64,000 nt of DNA from Nelumbo lutea (GCA_022828595.1 JAKGHH010000008.1:29132378-29196377); one strand, 5' to 3'. Shown: positions 35,623-47,902, counted from the first letter of the stretch. The notes: generated by a model from the sequence alone, not told the origin. Numbers and translations are program-made.

Positions 35623-36170
35623 ATGGAGTTAGGTCCCTCCGTACTACCACAACCTACTGGTGATTATGCAATTGGACCAGATCACCTTGCATCAATGACC
35701 AGAGATCATAATTTTTCTGCTCTACAACAATATGGGGGGCCAAGTCTCTCACTAAATGTTCTAGTTGGTTTAATGTACCTTTTGTGTATCCCAATGTGAT
35801 ATACCCATCATATTCCTCCAGGTTAAAGGACTAGCTGACTTGTTAAAAGCAAACCTAGAGAAAGGTACTATAGGAGATGATGCCGATTTACTGTCTCCAA
35901 GGAATGCATTTGGATCCAACACATATCCTCAGAAGAAAGGACGGAGTTTCTGGGTATAGTTTTGGCATATTGTTTTATTAGAAAGTGTCATTGTTTTTGA
36001 TGGTTGAAAAGTATCATTATTTTCATCACCAGTTTTAGTTATGATGGTTCTGCTATTTATGGATGTTATATTGTTGTAGATGTTTCTTTGGGAAGCATGG
36101 CAAAGATTTAACCCTTATCATTTTGATGATAGCTGCTGCAGCATCCTTGACACTGGGAATAAAGATATAG
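35623..36170 (+). pseudogene. Autoinhibited P2B Ca2+-ATPase (ACA8/9/10 type), exons A-C
   Basis: P2B ATPases pump Ca2+ out of the cytosol and are activated by calmodulin. Exon A (about 35,623-35,739) gives GDYAIGPDHLASMTRDHN and FSALQQYGG. Exon B (35,822-35,953, intact, AG/GT borders) gives VKGLADLLKANLEKGTIGDD and NAFGSNTYPQKKGRSFW. Exon C (36,080-36,170) gives MFLWEAWQ, then after an extra A the other frame gives DLTLIILMIAAAASLTLGIK, the first membrane helix. Lesions: exon A is followed by CC instead of a GT donor, exon C has a 1-base insertion, and its last codon is TAG where relatives have Glu. The calmodulin-binding N-terminal exon is not visible upstream. The family match is unmistakable. 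The gene is probably dead, although a homopolymer error could mimic the insertion. Confidence 0.88.
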
Positions 36171-36565
36171 GTGAGATTGGCTGTGGTATATTTGACTTGT
36201 TTTTACCTCAACTTCTAACTAATAAAACAATGTGGTTATTCATTGGTGAGTATGATTGTAGCTACCAAATATATGTACTGATAATCTGTTATCATCTCTT
36301 GAATAATTTTCTGTAGCAAATACCTATTTGGCATGCAGAATCTATGGATCAACTTATTGGCCAAACTCCAAGATCGACCCGCTTATTGGGCTCACTTTAG
36401 CAAAGCAAGGGTTGAATAAGAATCACCTTTTTTTTTTGGAAGAAAGTGGGGAGTGATAGCATTGCTATGCTGTCAACCTATGTATTGTATAAGACATATA
36501 CATTGCATCTTAGTTTAAGAATGCTGCGGTTAAGTGTTTACAACACATAGAAAAATGCAGTTGAG

Positions 36566-38197
36566 TTATTTGAATTTTATCTTATATTTACGCTCACAAT
36601 CTGTAGATTTTCTATTCCCTACCATATTAGATTCATATAAACTATACATTTCAAATAATAAACTATTAACTTTTTCTTTTTGATTTTTAATTTCAGTATT
36701 CATATTTTTACAATACGATTCAAGTAAAATATCTACACCATCTTTTTTAATCCTAAGATCTAATATTGCAGCTAAACAATAAAGAGGATAAATGTTCTCC
36801 CAATATTTTTTAAATTTATTTTTCATTATTTATTGATAAAAAATTATTTTCCATTATTTCAACAATACTTTTAAATTGTGGTTTTTTTCTATATTTAGCA
36901 AAGTATTCACTAATCATGAATAATTAATTAACTAAAAGGCAACTAGTTGGGTAATAAACACTTGAAAATTCCTTAGTTGCATCATAAAAGTTGTTTAAAA
37001 AATCTCTTATATAAATGACCATTTCCCAATCTTCATCAAGTATAATATCATGTGGTATTTTAGAATTATAAAAAGCAAAAAGAATTTGTTTATAGGGAAT
37101 ACAACTTTCTAATATAAAATAGATAAAGTTCCATCTATGTTGAACATCTAACATAAAATGTTTAGATTTTCAACCATAATTATGACATAAATATTTAAAT
37201 TCTTATTTTCTTGCTCCAAAACTTTTAATATATATAATACAATTTCTAATTTTAGAATTATGATGAGAAATAATATTTAAAGCATCTTGAATACGTAATT
37301 AAAATGTGATTTGCACATATAATATGAAATAATTTACCATTAAAATGGGGTTTTACTTGAGATTTCAAATTATTTATTGTTGAATCATTATTGTTGACAT
37401 TACCAAAACTAATAGAAAACAAGTTTATTGTCAATTCCATAGGCATGTTAAGTGTTTAAAATACTTGCAGCATTAGTTGGCCCACTATGTGGCCTATCAA
37501 GCCTAGCAAAACTTAAAATTCTTTTTTGTAAAAACCAGTTCATCCATAAAATGACATGTGACACAAATATAAGTTAAATTTAATTTAGAGGTCCAAATAT
37601 CAGAAGTAGTTGCGACTCTAGAATTAAGATTTGATAAAGTAGAAATTAAAATTTGTTTATATGAATAAAAAACTTTCAATGCATATGCTCTAATAGTATT
37701 TCTAGAAACTTTTTTAAATTGAGGATTTTTAGAAGGACGTAAAAATTTTTCAAGTTTTTTGTCCTCAATTAATGAAAATGGTTCTTCAACATGTACAATA
37801 TATTTTGTCAATTTTTGCCTCATTTTTTCTTGAGAAAATTTAAAAACACCAAAAAACCCCCTCCTAATTTGTGTTTGGGATTTTTCTTTCCCTTCATCTT
37901 CTTGTTTCTCATGGGTGGGTAGATGTCTGCCCAAGTGGCCAGTACCACCCTTAATACAATTAGCTAAAGTCACTCCTACACTTTTGACAAATAGCCTTTT
38001 TCCTTTTCCCTCAACCTCCTTTATTTGAAATAGTTTCCAAACTGGGTTAGTTAATTTAGTTCCCTTTTGCCCTTCCTTTATCTACCCCCAACAATAGTAT
38101 CAATACTAGGAGTAGGAACTCCAATTTCATTAGCATCCATATCATTATCAATGCTAATGTTATCATGTTGTGATCGAATATCATTGACATTGAACAT
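36566..38197 (-). pseudogene. hAT transposase (Ac/RICESLEEPER type), decayed
   Basis: Cut-and-paste transposase. The likely start ATG is at 38,195-38,197, followed by an acidic leader and a TAA (about 38,081). Next is a BED zinc finger (CQKC near 38,000; TGHLGRHLPTHEK near 37,915, in different frames). The core follows: FKFSQEKMRQKLTKYIV (37,850), RVATTSDIWTSKLNLTYICV (37,610-37,560, which holds the first catalytic Asp region), LDVQHRWNFIYFILES (37,150), FLNNFYDATKEFSSVYYPTS (36,990) and KFKKYWENIYPLYCLAAILD (36,815-36,760). The C-terminal dimerisation domain is missing, so the left end is truncated. At least four frame breaks are present. Ac-type transposases have 650-800 residues. Confidence 0.85.
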
Positions 38198-38269
38198 GTT
38201 GGGCAATTGGTTTAGGTAGGAGATGACCATTTTTTTTTAAATATAAAAACATTTAAAATTAATTTAATT

Positions 38270-38510
38270 GTACTCACCTAGATTGCCAGTTCATAATCTC
38301 AACTTGATTTCAACGGTCGAAGCCTCCCAACTTGCTAACTGAGATGCTTGAACAAGCCTTCTTCTCGTTGAAACTTGAAAAAAGTCAAGACTTGTGAATT
38401 GGGGAGTAGAGAGAGTATTGAGTGTATGAGACTGTGAGAGCTTGAGAGAGTATGAGAAGAGAATTGCTGAATTGGTGTGGTGAGAATGGTGTAGAATTGT
38501 GTTATTTATA
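38270..38510 (-). promoter_or_regulatory. Promoter and 5' UTR intron donor of the hAT transposase
   Basis: On the minus strand TATAAATA (38,503-38,510) is followed by a purine-rich leader of about 230 bases. It ends at a perfect donor, CTAG/GTGAGT, with GT at 38,277-38,276. The start codon lies 80 bases farther on, so a small 5' UTR intron is implied. Confidence 0.6.
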
Positions 38511-38749
38511 GCAATTAAAAATAATTTAGTTGCCTAAAATACCCTAAACACTAGTCATTTTTTATTTGTTGGGAGGGGTATTTTGGTCATTTTAAAGTGA
38601 TTTATTACTTTACCTAAAATGCCCCCAAACTAACTGTTATGTAGATGTGGGGGGCATTTTTGTCCCCCAAAGCCAAATACATAAATACCCCCCTTATATA
38701 GTTGTTTATAGTTGTTGGGGGGTATTTTTGTAAACCCCCCCAAAAGATC

Positions 38750-38935
38750 AAACTAGCTATTGGGGGGGGGGGGTCTTCAACAACTAGCCATTGTGGGCCT
38801 GCAGGCCGTGTCAGGAAGTTCCATGCCGGCTTGTGGACTTGAAAAGCTCAGCCTAGCACAACCCACACAATCGTGTCATGCTTGGCACATATGTGTGTTG
38901 TCGTGTCAGCCGGTGTAAAATCTACCTATAATGGT
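38750..38935. mobile_element. Upstream terminal region of the hAT element
   Basis: GC-rich, with palindromic GGGCCTGCAGGCC and recurring CGTGTC / GTGTCA words, as in the subterminal parts of hAT elements. A possible end is near GCCGGTGTAAAATCT (38,910-38,925). The inverted partner was lost with the other end. Confidence 0.45.
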
Positions 38936-39929
38936 CTCTAACACCTAACCTCTTGGCCCATAGTCATCAAAACACTGCCCATAGGAAAGGACCTCTTCCT
39001 TGACTGTAAAAAGCAGTGTCATACTCTCTGCTTGGATGGATTCCAGGATTAAAGATAGGTTAGTCAAAAACCTAGTGTACTATCATAATCACGTTTGGGA
39101 TTAAGTGCAACTTTTCAGTTTTGTTCGTCTTTCTCTAAGGTCCGAGGCATAAATTGAAATTGATCCACATTCAATTTTTCTTCTAAAACAGTAGCAATTG
39201 CTTGGGGTCTAACCTTAGCAGCTGAGACAAGTTGCTCCACTAGTTTAGCAGCACACCGGTGTTAGTTTTGTTAGGACAAACTCCCCAAGTTTATCCAAAG
39301 GTTGAGAATATTCTAAACTAGCACGAGTCTATTAAATGTCCAGTTTAAGGAGTAATTCACAGAAGCACACCAGTAAGAGCATGAAACAATAATGTATTTT
39401 ATTCATTTATTGATAAATGTTTATGTACATCAATCTGATTGTAGTTAAGGGCATATACTGTTTGACATTAATCACATCATTAGTGGTGGTGAGATCAAGG
39501 AGTTGCCTCTAGTGCAACCTAAAATCACTTGGTCCAACATTCAAAGCGATCGGAAGTGCTACAAGATTGATAGATTCTTGCTTACCTTAGATTGGAGGAA
39601 CAAGAACATTGGGGAGGGTTAAATTGTAGAGCCTTGCCTCACTTCTAATCTCTAGTAAATGTGCACATGCGTTGCACGTGGAAATTTTAGATAATAATAA
39701 TTGTAATAACAATAATAATATCATAGATATGTCTAGATATTTTGAAATTTCTTATATAATATTTTATATTTTTATCTAATTTTTAAATTTTATTATTTAA
39801 TTATGTCATCATGAGCTGTCCTATTTGATATTACACAAAAATGGATTTATTTTTATGAAATTTTAAATTTTTTTCTCAATTTTCATTATCAAGAACTCCC
39901 AATCCACAGAAGGGGTATAATCAATATGA

Positions 39930-40125
39930 GAATGAATTCTACCTTTATAACCTTGATGCCAAAAAGTCTAATGCCACATTCCCTAAGGTTTTTGGACTTA
40001 TCAGATTGGATACTAGCATCTATAAAATTATCGTTAAGGTGTTGTCTATGAGGACTAAGAAAGTTCTCCCTCTGATCATCTCTTATTAAATCCTCATTGC
40101 TAATGAATGTGTGAAGGCCCAAAGG
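39930..40125 (+). pseudogene. L1 LINE reverse transcriptase fragment A
   Basis: Reads SIYKIIVKVLSMRTKK and VLPLIIS, then after a TAA ILIANECVKA. This matches the conserved block YKIIAKVLANRLKKVLP...LIANECVD of plant L1 reverse transcriptases. Confidence 0.65.
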
Positions 40126-40156
40126 ATGGGAGTTACTGCCTTAAATATGGGAACTA

Positions 40157-41240
40157 ATGAGGGAATGGAATGCATTAAAAAGGAATATTCAAATTACAAT
40201 TTCTACCCTCACAATAGAGATGGACCAAATCCAAAAAGAGGGGTATTTTAGTCAAGAGAAGTTCCAGAAACCATGGGGATCTATTAGTAGTATAGATTGG
40301 CCTATAGGTTTAAAAACATGTGGCTTTTTCACCAAGATTTCAAACAAATGTAAAGGGGTGGTGAGCGGCGAGCAGGACAACAATTAAATGGAGAGGAATT
40401 AGGTTTCCAAAAGCACTGCAAAATGTTCAAAGAAAATATTAAAGAATGGAATTTAGAGCACTTTGAGAGGCTGGAGGAGAGGAAGATGAGTATAATTGAG
40501 CAAATTGTGGAGCTGGACAAGTCTCAAGGAAATTTTAGGGAAGAAGATAATGAATCAAGATGGGAGTTGAAGTGTTGGCTTAAGGACATTTTATACAAAG
40601 ATGTTAGTTGGGGGCAGATGTCTAGATATAAATGGATTAAGGAGATGCCAACCAAATTTATATCTAGACATCTTCCTAGAATCGGTTGCCTTGCCTATAA
40701 TTGTGTCCAGATTGGAGATTGATAAGGGGGGGGGGGGTGATTAGTCTACAGAAGATGGCTAGGAATTTTTTAAATCACATCAAATCTATGTAGTTTTGGA
40801 TTGGCTGAATTTAAGCAGGGGGTATAAGGAGATGCTAGAAGGGCATTTTGATATGGTTGGAATAAGGGGGGCTTTTTCTTTTTTTTCATCAATAGATCAA
40901 AGGCTTTGAGGCCACATGGTTTTACCATGGCTTTCTTTCAAGATTATTGGGACATTTTAAAGTGTGATCTATTGGATGTCTTTGGAGAATATTTTGAGAA
41001 GGGAGTAACTAACTTGGGTCAGGAGTGAATGTTCTTAGCCTTGATTCATTAAAAGCTGGGAGCCTTTCAACCCAAAGATTTCAGATGTACTAGTCTGGCA
41101 ACCAGTCTTTATAAAATCATTGCTAAGGTCTTGTCTTTAAGGTTAAAAGTCTCTTCCCTTTGATTACCACACCCAATCAAGGAGCCTTTGTGCAAAATAG
41201 GCAAATAATAGATCAATTTCTTGTAATGAATGGGTGTATG
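40157..41240 (+). pseudogene. L1 LINE ORF2 fragment B (endonuclease end, linker, RT start)
   Basis: MWLFHQDFKQM (40,318) is the end of the endonuclease domain. FKENIKEWNLEHFERLEERK to RYKWIKE (40,420-40,660) is the typical linker helix region. DGFTMAFFQD-like text at 40,915-40,950 and SLYKIIAKVLSLRLK with NQGAFVQNRQIID (41,095-41,215) belong to the RT. Several frameshifts are present. Confidence 0.75.
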
Positions 41241-41336
41241 AAGAGGTGAAGATGAAATTTGTAAGTTAGACACAGAAAAACAACTTGTGATTTGGTGGAT
41301 TTTTTTTTTGTTGGAAATGTTGAGGAAGTATTTGCT

Positions 41337-41530
41337 TTAGTTGTAAGTTGGACATAGACAAAGGTTATCATTTGGTGGATGGTTTCTTTGCATGTGACCA
41401 AACAATCTTAGTCTACTTTCCATCATTTTATCAACCATTGGATCTATTCCTAGGTTGTTGCTTTGAATGAGTCTATAATCCAGGGAAAGACTTCCCTGGG
41501 TTATCAATCTTAGTCTACTGCCAATCATGC
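41337..41530 (-). pseudogene. RTE-clade LINE C-terminal fragment
   Basis: Minus-strand reading VDKMMESRLRLFGHMQRNHP matches the conserved end of plant RTE polymerases (V-x-x-K-M-x-E-x-R-L-R-W-F-G-H-V-x-R-R). Upstream LGIDP also fits. Only this tip remains. Confidence 0.65.
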
Positions 41531-42087
41531 ATCCTTTCTAGTTTTTGGTTGGATGCATTGCGTCAAACACCCACATGAACTTGTTTGGGCTTGCTTCATA
41601 AGGTCTTATAGAGGTGGTGGACTAATCTCCTAGGATCAGGAGTGTAAGATGTTAACAACACACTAGTTACTTGATGTAATGCAACTAGGAGATAACTATA
41701 AACATTGGAAGTTTATGTTGTTGATGCTTGGAGCACTTTGGTACGATACACATGTTTGCTTCACTTCGGCATTTTCACTCGATGTGTTTTATATGTTATG
41801 CTTCTGTATTTTAGTTTTGAGCAAGCATGGTTTCTAAATATTTAATTGTAGAAAAAATTAATTTGTATTTTATCTATATATTGTTTTGTACTTTTTTTTT
41901 GAAATTCTTAAAAGATTTTTGCCTTCTTTTAAAAGTGTGCATTCCTCTCCTTGCCATTGCACTCAGGCATCAGAAGGCCCTTTTTGCTTTTCTTGTGCAT
42001 TGTGCTTTTAAAGCACTGTATGCTTATATCTATGTCTATGTTTATTTGTTTTGATTAATATTTTTGCCATTCTACTATCTAATATAG

Positions 42088-42156
42088 GGTATTAAGGAGG
42101 GCTGGTATGATGGGGAAGCATTGCCTTTTCTGTTCTTCTTGTTATCGTTGTTACAG
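42088..42156 (+). pseudogene. Ca2+-ATPase exon D
   Basis: After the acceptor ATATAG comes GIKEGWYDG, then with one G missing in GGGG the frame changes and gives SIAFSVLLVIVVT, up to a GTACAC donor at 42,157. Relatives read GGSIAFAV-LVIVVTAVSDYRQ. The phase (one base after ACA) fits exon E exactly. The missing G lies in a homopolymer, so a read error is possible. Confidence 0.85.
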
Positions 42157-42765
42157 GTACACCATTCATCATTCCTGCCTGTTTTAATGTGATTGGTTTA
42201 ACCCTTTCATTATTGTCTTAATGTGTAGCATGTTTTGAATTGAACATGAATTAACTTTTTTTTTCCTGTGGTCGGGATTTGTGCAATTTCACTTGGTTCA
42301 TAATATTTGATTAGTTCTTGTTTTCTTATTACTTTTCTGAATTCCTTTTAAGTTGTCATGTCATGACGTGATTGTCCTTTGGTTCCCAATGCATTGGAAT
42401 GAATTTGCAATTGTATATGGTTGATTCGCAAAGGAAAAAAGCAAAGCTGAAAATGAGTGGGCTTTGGCAGTGGTTAGGAAATGCTGTTATATAGTCTAAA
42501 CTCTAAAGCCTTTGCACTAGTAGATTTTCCAAACTAATTCAACCTTGTTCCTTTGATCAGTTATTCATACTGAGGGAGAAGGAAAAGAGGATGATGTCCA
42601 TGGGATAAAGGTATGGTGGTTGAAGTGCAAAGTAACTAGCACCATGAGCCACTTGATGCGTCATATGAGGAAGGGGGTGAAACGGTTTCTAGAGTCTTGA
42701 CTGAATAGGATGATGAATAGGCAAGGGGTGATGCATGATAACCCATACCCACTTGTGCAATTACC

Positions 42766-42855
42766 TTGATTTACTAAAGGCAACCTTGGAAGAAGTGGAG
42801 AGGAAAAAGATGGAAAAGACAAGAGATTGGAGAGCCAAAAGAGAAAGTGGTAGCC
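42766..42855 (-). repeat. 3' LTR of the copia element, outer half
   Basis: Aligns with 54,997 to about 55,090 (GGAAGAAGTG...AGAGATTGGAGA). The other half is at 48,446-48,529. The gypsy element lies between them. Confidence 0.75.
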
Positions 42856-43391
42856 TGACGCAGCGTGGAAGCAATGGAAAAACGGAGCTGGCTATGCAAG
42901 CACCGGGCGAACCTAGTTTCTAGCGAAACTACACGATTTCTCTAGGAGAGAGAAAAGGTGGCAGAATTTTAAGAAGAAAACTGAAGAAATTCTGAAGTAA
43001 AATCTAAAGTATGAATTGATCAATAATTCTGGGAAATAGCAGTATTTATAATACATTGAGAAATTGTAAAATAATTAGGAAATCACATGGATCTTGATCT
43101 TGATCTTGATCTTCTTGAGCTGTCTTGATAAGGTCGAACCCTCTTAGAATTCTTGGGTTTGATCTCCACCATCCGATTTCCCTAGATGCATGGATCTTGG
43201 ATTATCTTGGAGTCTTTCTTGATAATCTTGGAAGAGTTTTGCATTATCTTGCCAATCTTGGAAGAGTCTTGCTAATCTTGGATTCTTGAATCCCTTGCTT
43301 ATCTTGAATTATTGGATCTTAGTTAACTTATCCTTATCCTAGGAGATACTGCCCCCAGGGATGAGATGGGCCTTGTGATGGGCCTCCATCA
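42856..43391 (-). repeat. 3' LTR of the nested gypsy element
   Basis: TGACGCAGC...CATCA. By eye it differs from the other LTR at about 20 sites, with no length change. It contains repeated GATCTTGATCTTG and AATCTTGGAAGAGT words near 43,090-43,270. Confidence 0.92.
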
Positions 43392-44464
43392 TTCTCCCCC
43401 ACTTGGAGAGAACTCAACCCCGAGTCGTGACTAGGGTAGGCGAGTGTTATTTCCGGCAGGTACCGATGAAGGTCAGCAACGTTGAAGGTCCTAGACATAC
43501 CCATATGATCTGGTAAATCTACTACACAAGCATTGTCATTAATCTTCTTCACGATCTTATATGGACCATGCTTCCGAGGCTTCAACTTGTTGTAAGTACC
43601 TACGGGAATCCTTTCCTTCCTTAAGAAGACCATGACCTCATCACCTACATCAAACATTTGAGGTCGGCGGTGCTTGTCTGCGGCCATCTTGTACTTGGTG
43701 TTGGATTGCTCTAGCTTCTGCTTCACAGCTTCTTGGACGGACTGGATTTGTTCTGCCATCTATTTTGCTGAGATACTGGCGTTGGGTACTTTTGGAAGTT
43801 TTACTAAATCCAGTGCATGGTTAGGGACCTTCATGTATACAATGGAGAATGGGGATCTGCCTGTAGAACTATGCACTGCATTGTTGCAGGTGAACTCAGC
43901 CTGGGCTATGGCGAAGTCCCATTGTTTTGGCCTCTCCTGGCATATGCTGTGAATTAGATTCCCTAAGGTCCGGTTTACCACTTCTGTCTGTCCATCTGTC
44001 TGCGGATGGGCTGTACTGCTGAAATTAAGTGATGAATCAAACAACCTCCACAGGGTCATCCAAAAGTGACTGAGGAACCGTGTGTCACGATCTGAAGTGA
44101 TGGTCTTGGGTACCCCATGCAAGCGGACAATCTCCCTGAAAAATAATTTGGCTGTTGCAGATGCATCTGCTGTTTTTTTGCATGAGAGGAAGTGAGCCAT
44201 TTTTGAGAATCTATCAACTACCACGAAGATGGAGTCCATGTTTCTCTAGGTCTTTGGCAAGCCTAGCACAAAATCCATGGACAAGTCTTCCCATATAGTA
44301 GTAGGAACGGGTAAGGGCATGTAGAGACCTGTGTTCTGGGTTTGTCCCTTAGCTGTCTGACAAACATAGCACCTGCTTACGACGGTAGACACGTCCCTTC
44401 CTAATTTCGACCAGTAATACTGCCCCTTAACTGCTTCTACTATTTTGTCCCTTCCCACCCCCAT
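43334..44464 (-). pseudogene. Integrase of the nested gypsy element
   Basis: Joins the element cDNA to target DNA. It begins with the zinc-binding half [10 protein letters not shown] and CYVCQTAKG (44,415-44,340). The catalytic core follows with [23 protein letters not shown] (first Asp), [20 protein letters not shown] (second Asp), [17 protein letters not shown] (Glu). The C-terminal domain has [20 protein letters not shown] and [12 protein letters not shown], and its last codons lie inside the 3' LTR. In-frame TAG codons at 44,246-44,248 and 43,760-43,762 both look like CAG changed to TAG. The residues of the catalytic triad are present. Confidence 0.9.
43392..43404 (-). other. Polypurine tract of the gypsy element
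   Basis: The plus strand TTCTCCCCCACTT beside the LTR gives AAGTGGGGGAGAA on the element strand. Confidence 0.75.
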
Positions 44465-46451
44465 TCAAATCCCTGATGATCTTTTCACGGAGGGAGGTGC
44501 AAGGGATACACAATTGTTCCCCTTTCATAAGGAACCCATCATAAATAAAGAAGTCTTCTGCTGGCTGCTTATTCACACATTTCTTCCATACCTGTTGGAA
44601 GTCTTCATCTTGGGCATATAAGTCCTTTAGGCACTCAAAACCCACAATCTCAACGCTGAGGGTCTTGATGAGAGCTACACCCCTGCTAAGTGCATCAGCC
44701 AATTTATTTTGCTGTCTTGTCTTATACACAATTTTATATGGGAACTTGTCTGGGAAAGCAGACCATCTGGCACGTAAGTCACTTCTTAATTGCTTTTGCC
44801 CATTAAGATATTTTAGGGCTTGATGGTCAGTGTAGAGAACAAATTCTTTTGCAATTAAATAGTGTTCCCATGTTTTCATGGCTCTAACCACAACATAAAA
44901 CTCTTTGTCGTAAGTAGACCACTTTCTCCTGGCTTCACATAATTTTTCACTGAAGAAAGAAATAGGTCTTTTCTCTTGGGACAATACAGCCCCTATGCCA
45001 ACTCCACTGACGTCACATTCAACTTCAAATAATTTATTAAAATCTGGCAAGGCAAGAATAGGGGCAGAACATAATTTTTCTTTTATGAGAGCAAAACTTT
45101 GCTCTTGTTCTTCTCCCCATTGAAATTTACCCTTTTTCAAACATTCAGTAATGAGATCCATGATACTACTAAAATTCTTGATAAAGCACCTATAGAAGGT
45201 TGCCAACCCATGAAATCACCTGACATCTGTGACAGTGGACGGGGTCGACCACTCCCTAATGGCTTTCACTTTTTCTTCATCTACTTTTACACCATCCTTG
45301 CTTATAATAAATCCCAGGAATAATAAATTATCATTCATGAATATGCATTTCTTCAAATTAGCATATAATTTATTTTCCCTCAATGTTTTCAGGACCTCCC
45401 TAATATGTCCCACATGCTTAGTGATAGATTTGTTGTATATCAAAATATCATCAAAATAGACTACCACAAATTTACCAATGAAGGGGCACAATACCTGGTT
45501 CATCAGCCTCATGAATGTGCTGGGTGCGTTGGTTAGTCCAAAGGGCATGACCAACCACTCGAACAAGCCATCTCTAGTCTTGAAGGTTATCTTCCATTCA
45601 TCTCCGAGACGGATCCTGATCTGATGATAGTCACTCCTGAGATCAATCTTTGAGAAAACTATAGCTCCATTAAGTTGGTCCAACATGTCGTCTAGCCTAG
45701 GAATAGGAAATTTGTACCCAATGGTGATCTTGTTAATGGCTCTGCTGTCGGCACACATTCTCCAACTGCCATCCTTTTTAGGTGTTAATAAGGTAGGTAC
45801 TGCGCAAGGACTCATGCTGATTTGAATGTGTCCCTTTTTCAATAATTCTTTTACCTTTTCCCGTAAGATTTCATTCTCCTTAGGACTCATCCTATAATGT
45901 GGGAGGTTAGGTAGACTGGCACCTGAAACAAAATCAATATGGTGCTGTATGTCTCTCATGGGAGGGAGTTCATTTGGTAACTCTTCTGGAACTACATCAT
46001 TGAATTCATCCAGTAGTCCCTGTACTTCTACTGGGATTTTACTTTCATCATTAACATATTCTCCTTTTACTACTAGCAAATGTATTTCATGAGTATCCTT
46101 ACATTCTTTAACAAATTCAGCATGATGATGGGTGATGGTAAGGAAATTATTCTCGTGTGTTTTTGAAACATTTGTAATATTTTTTTCTGCTATGGGTAAC
46201 AAAGTATAACGTGTACCTTCTTTTTCAAGTTGGTAGGTATTCTTTCTACCCATGTGCCTTGCATCTGTATCAAATTGCCAAGGCCTCCCTAACAAAATAT
46301 GGCAAGCATCCATATCTACAATATCACAATATGCTTCATCATGGTACTTACCAATAGAAAAAGGTACCTTGCAGCGTTCTTCCACTCGTATGGATCCTCC
46401 TTCCTTGATCCACCCAATTGTGTATGGGTTGGGATGTTTTTCAGGAATCAA
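44427..46451 (-). pseudogene. Reverse transcriptase and RNase H of the nested gypsy element
   Basis: The 411-codon frame 46,451-45,216 carries the protease end ([15 protein letters not shown]) and the [54 protein letters not shown] and the catalytic [15 protein letters not shown] after TDVR (about 45,214) and a frame that continues at 45,206 break it. RNase H follows: [34 protein letters not shown] and KLADALSR, which keep the acidic residues. Stops aside, this is a well-kept polymerase. Confidence 0.92.
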
Positions 46452-46552
46452 CTGTAATTGTTGGATGACATCACTACAAATAATATTTTCCTGACTACCA
46501 CTGTCAATAATTAAATTAAATAATTTTCCCTTGACAGTACATCTGGTACGAA
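46452..46552 (-). pseudogene. Protease active site of the nested gypsy element
   Basis: Frame after the Gag stop reads a protease start with [11 protein letters not shown] near 46,510. The D-S-G-S core is the catalytic triad of an aspartic protease. It is joined in frame to the RT piece at 46,451. Confidence 0.75.
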
Positions 46553-46553
46553 A

Positions 46554-47880
46554 TTATCTGTGTTTTTGAGAAGTATCCTTATTTTTCTGGGACAACATTA
46601 ATTTTCTTGCCACACAAGTATACTCCTCATGTTCATATGGACCATCTTCTTCCTCCCCATCAAGCCCACAATATACTTCCTCCTCAATATCTTCTTCTTC
46701 CTCCCTTTCTACCATATTAACTGCCTTCCTCCTAAGACAGTCACTGGATCTATGTCCAACCTCATTATATTTAAAACATTTAATAGGAGCAGGCCTTGCA
46801 TAAGGGTTACTGGGTTTAGGAGGGTTGGAAAGATTACCTCGAGTATGTCCTCCTGTAGTAGCCTTACCGGCGTTACTTGTGCTTGCTGGGTGAGAGGGTT
46901 GCACTACCGGGACTGATTTGTTCTTGTCGACAGTTGCCGGTCTGTTGTCGCTCCCGCTGTACCGGTGGTAATTATCACTACATGCCTTGTCTTGGAACAT
47001 TAATTCTGCTTTCAAGGCTAGGTTCCTTGCTTCCTGCACACTGAGAACCATCTGTACACCAATTTTATCTCTGATGAACGGTCTCAAACTGCTTAGATAA
47101 CGGGTTGCCTGCTGGTTATCGCTTTCAGATAATTGATTTCTCTCAACTAATTTCAAAAATTCAGATGTATATTCATTAACACTGCGAGAACCCTACGCAC
47201 ACCTCTGATAAGATTCGAACATATATTGTTCATAGTCAAGAGGTAAAAATCTACCCCTGATTAATTGTTTCATGCGCCTCCAGGTTCGAACAAGACCCCT
47301 TCCTTCTCTCATCTGGGTCTCTCTCATCCGTTCCCACCAAACAGATGCGCCTCCCTTTAATCGGAAAGCTACTAATTTTACCCTTCGTTCCTCTGGTATT
47401 TCCATGTAATCAAAGAATTTATCGACTTCTGTGATCCAATCCAGAAGTCCCTCTATACCAAGAACTCCACTAAAAGTAGGAATATCTACCTTGAGTTTAA
47501 ATTCATCATTATTCCTACGAGGATTGAAATTACCTTGATTGTGCCAATTTCTACCGCTTCAGTCGTTGCCGGGAAGAGCTGGAGCACCACCAAATTCTAG
47601 ATCATCATCACTATCGTCGTCTAGGACTGGTCGTCGTAGCGCAGTATGGACGGGTGGTCTGTCGTGGTCGTCTCCCTCAATTTGCTGTGGATGTTCCCAG
47701 TTCCGTGGAGCAACCTCCCATAACAAGGTTCGCAGTTGCTCAGCCATCTCTGCCAACTATTGCTTGATGTTACATGTGGTTGTATGCTGTTCTTCGATTG
47801 CTCTCCAAATAGCTGGAAACCCCTAATCTCTGTCACGGGGTGGGTTGCGACTGCTACCGTCTGGGTTGGACATGACTGGG
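46554..47880 (-). pseudogene. Gag of the nested gypsy element
   Basis: Pieces in one reading direction: WEVAPRNWEHPQQIEGDD (47,720), KLVAFRLKGGASVWWERMRE (47,380), the Gag core, RYLSSLRPFIRDKIGVQM (47,100), and a zinc knuckle CFKYNEVGHRSSDC (46,780), where the second Cys has become Tyr, so zinc binding would fail. A run of Glu/Asp follows. In-frame stops lie at 47,823-47,825, 47,757-47,759, 47,559-47,561 and 47,193-47,195. All four are explained by C-to-T changes (three CAG-to-TAG, one CGA-to-TGA). Confidence 0.85.
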
Positions 47881-47890
47881 AGAATTCCCT

Positions 47891-47902
47891 GCTCTGATAC
47901 CA
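47891..47902 (-). other. Primer binding site, initiator tRNA-Met type
   Basis: The minus strand reads TGGTATCAGAGC, the common plant retrotransposon site complementary to initiator tRNA-Met. It lies two bases from the 5' LTR. Confidence 0.9.

Larger units (their letters stand above)
36171..42087 (+). other. Intron 3 of the Ca2+-ATPase gene, 5.9 kb, filled with transposons
   Basis: Bounded by a GTGAGA donor at 36,171 and an ATATAG acceptor ending 42,087. It contains the hAT element (36,566-38,935) and L1 and RTE LINE fragments (39,930-41,530). The remainder, including 38,940-39,930 and 41,530-42,080, shows no gene. Confidence 0.75.
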
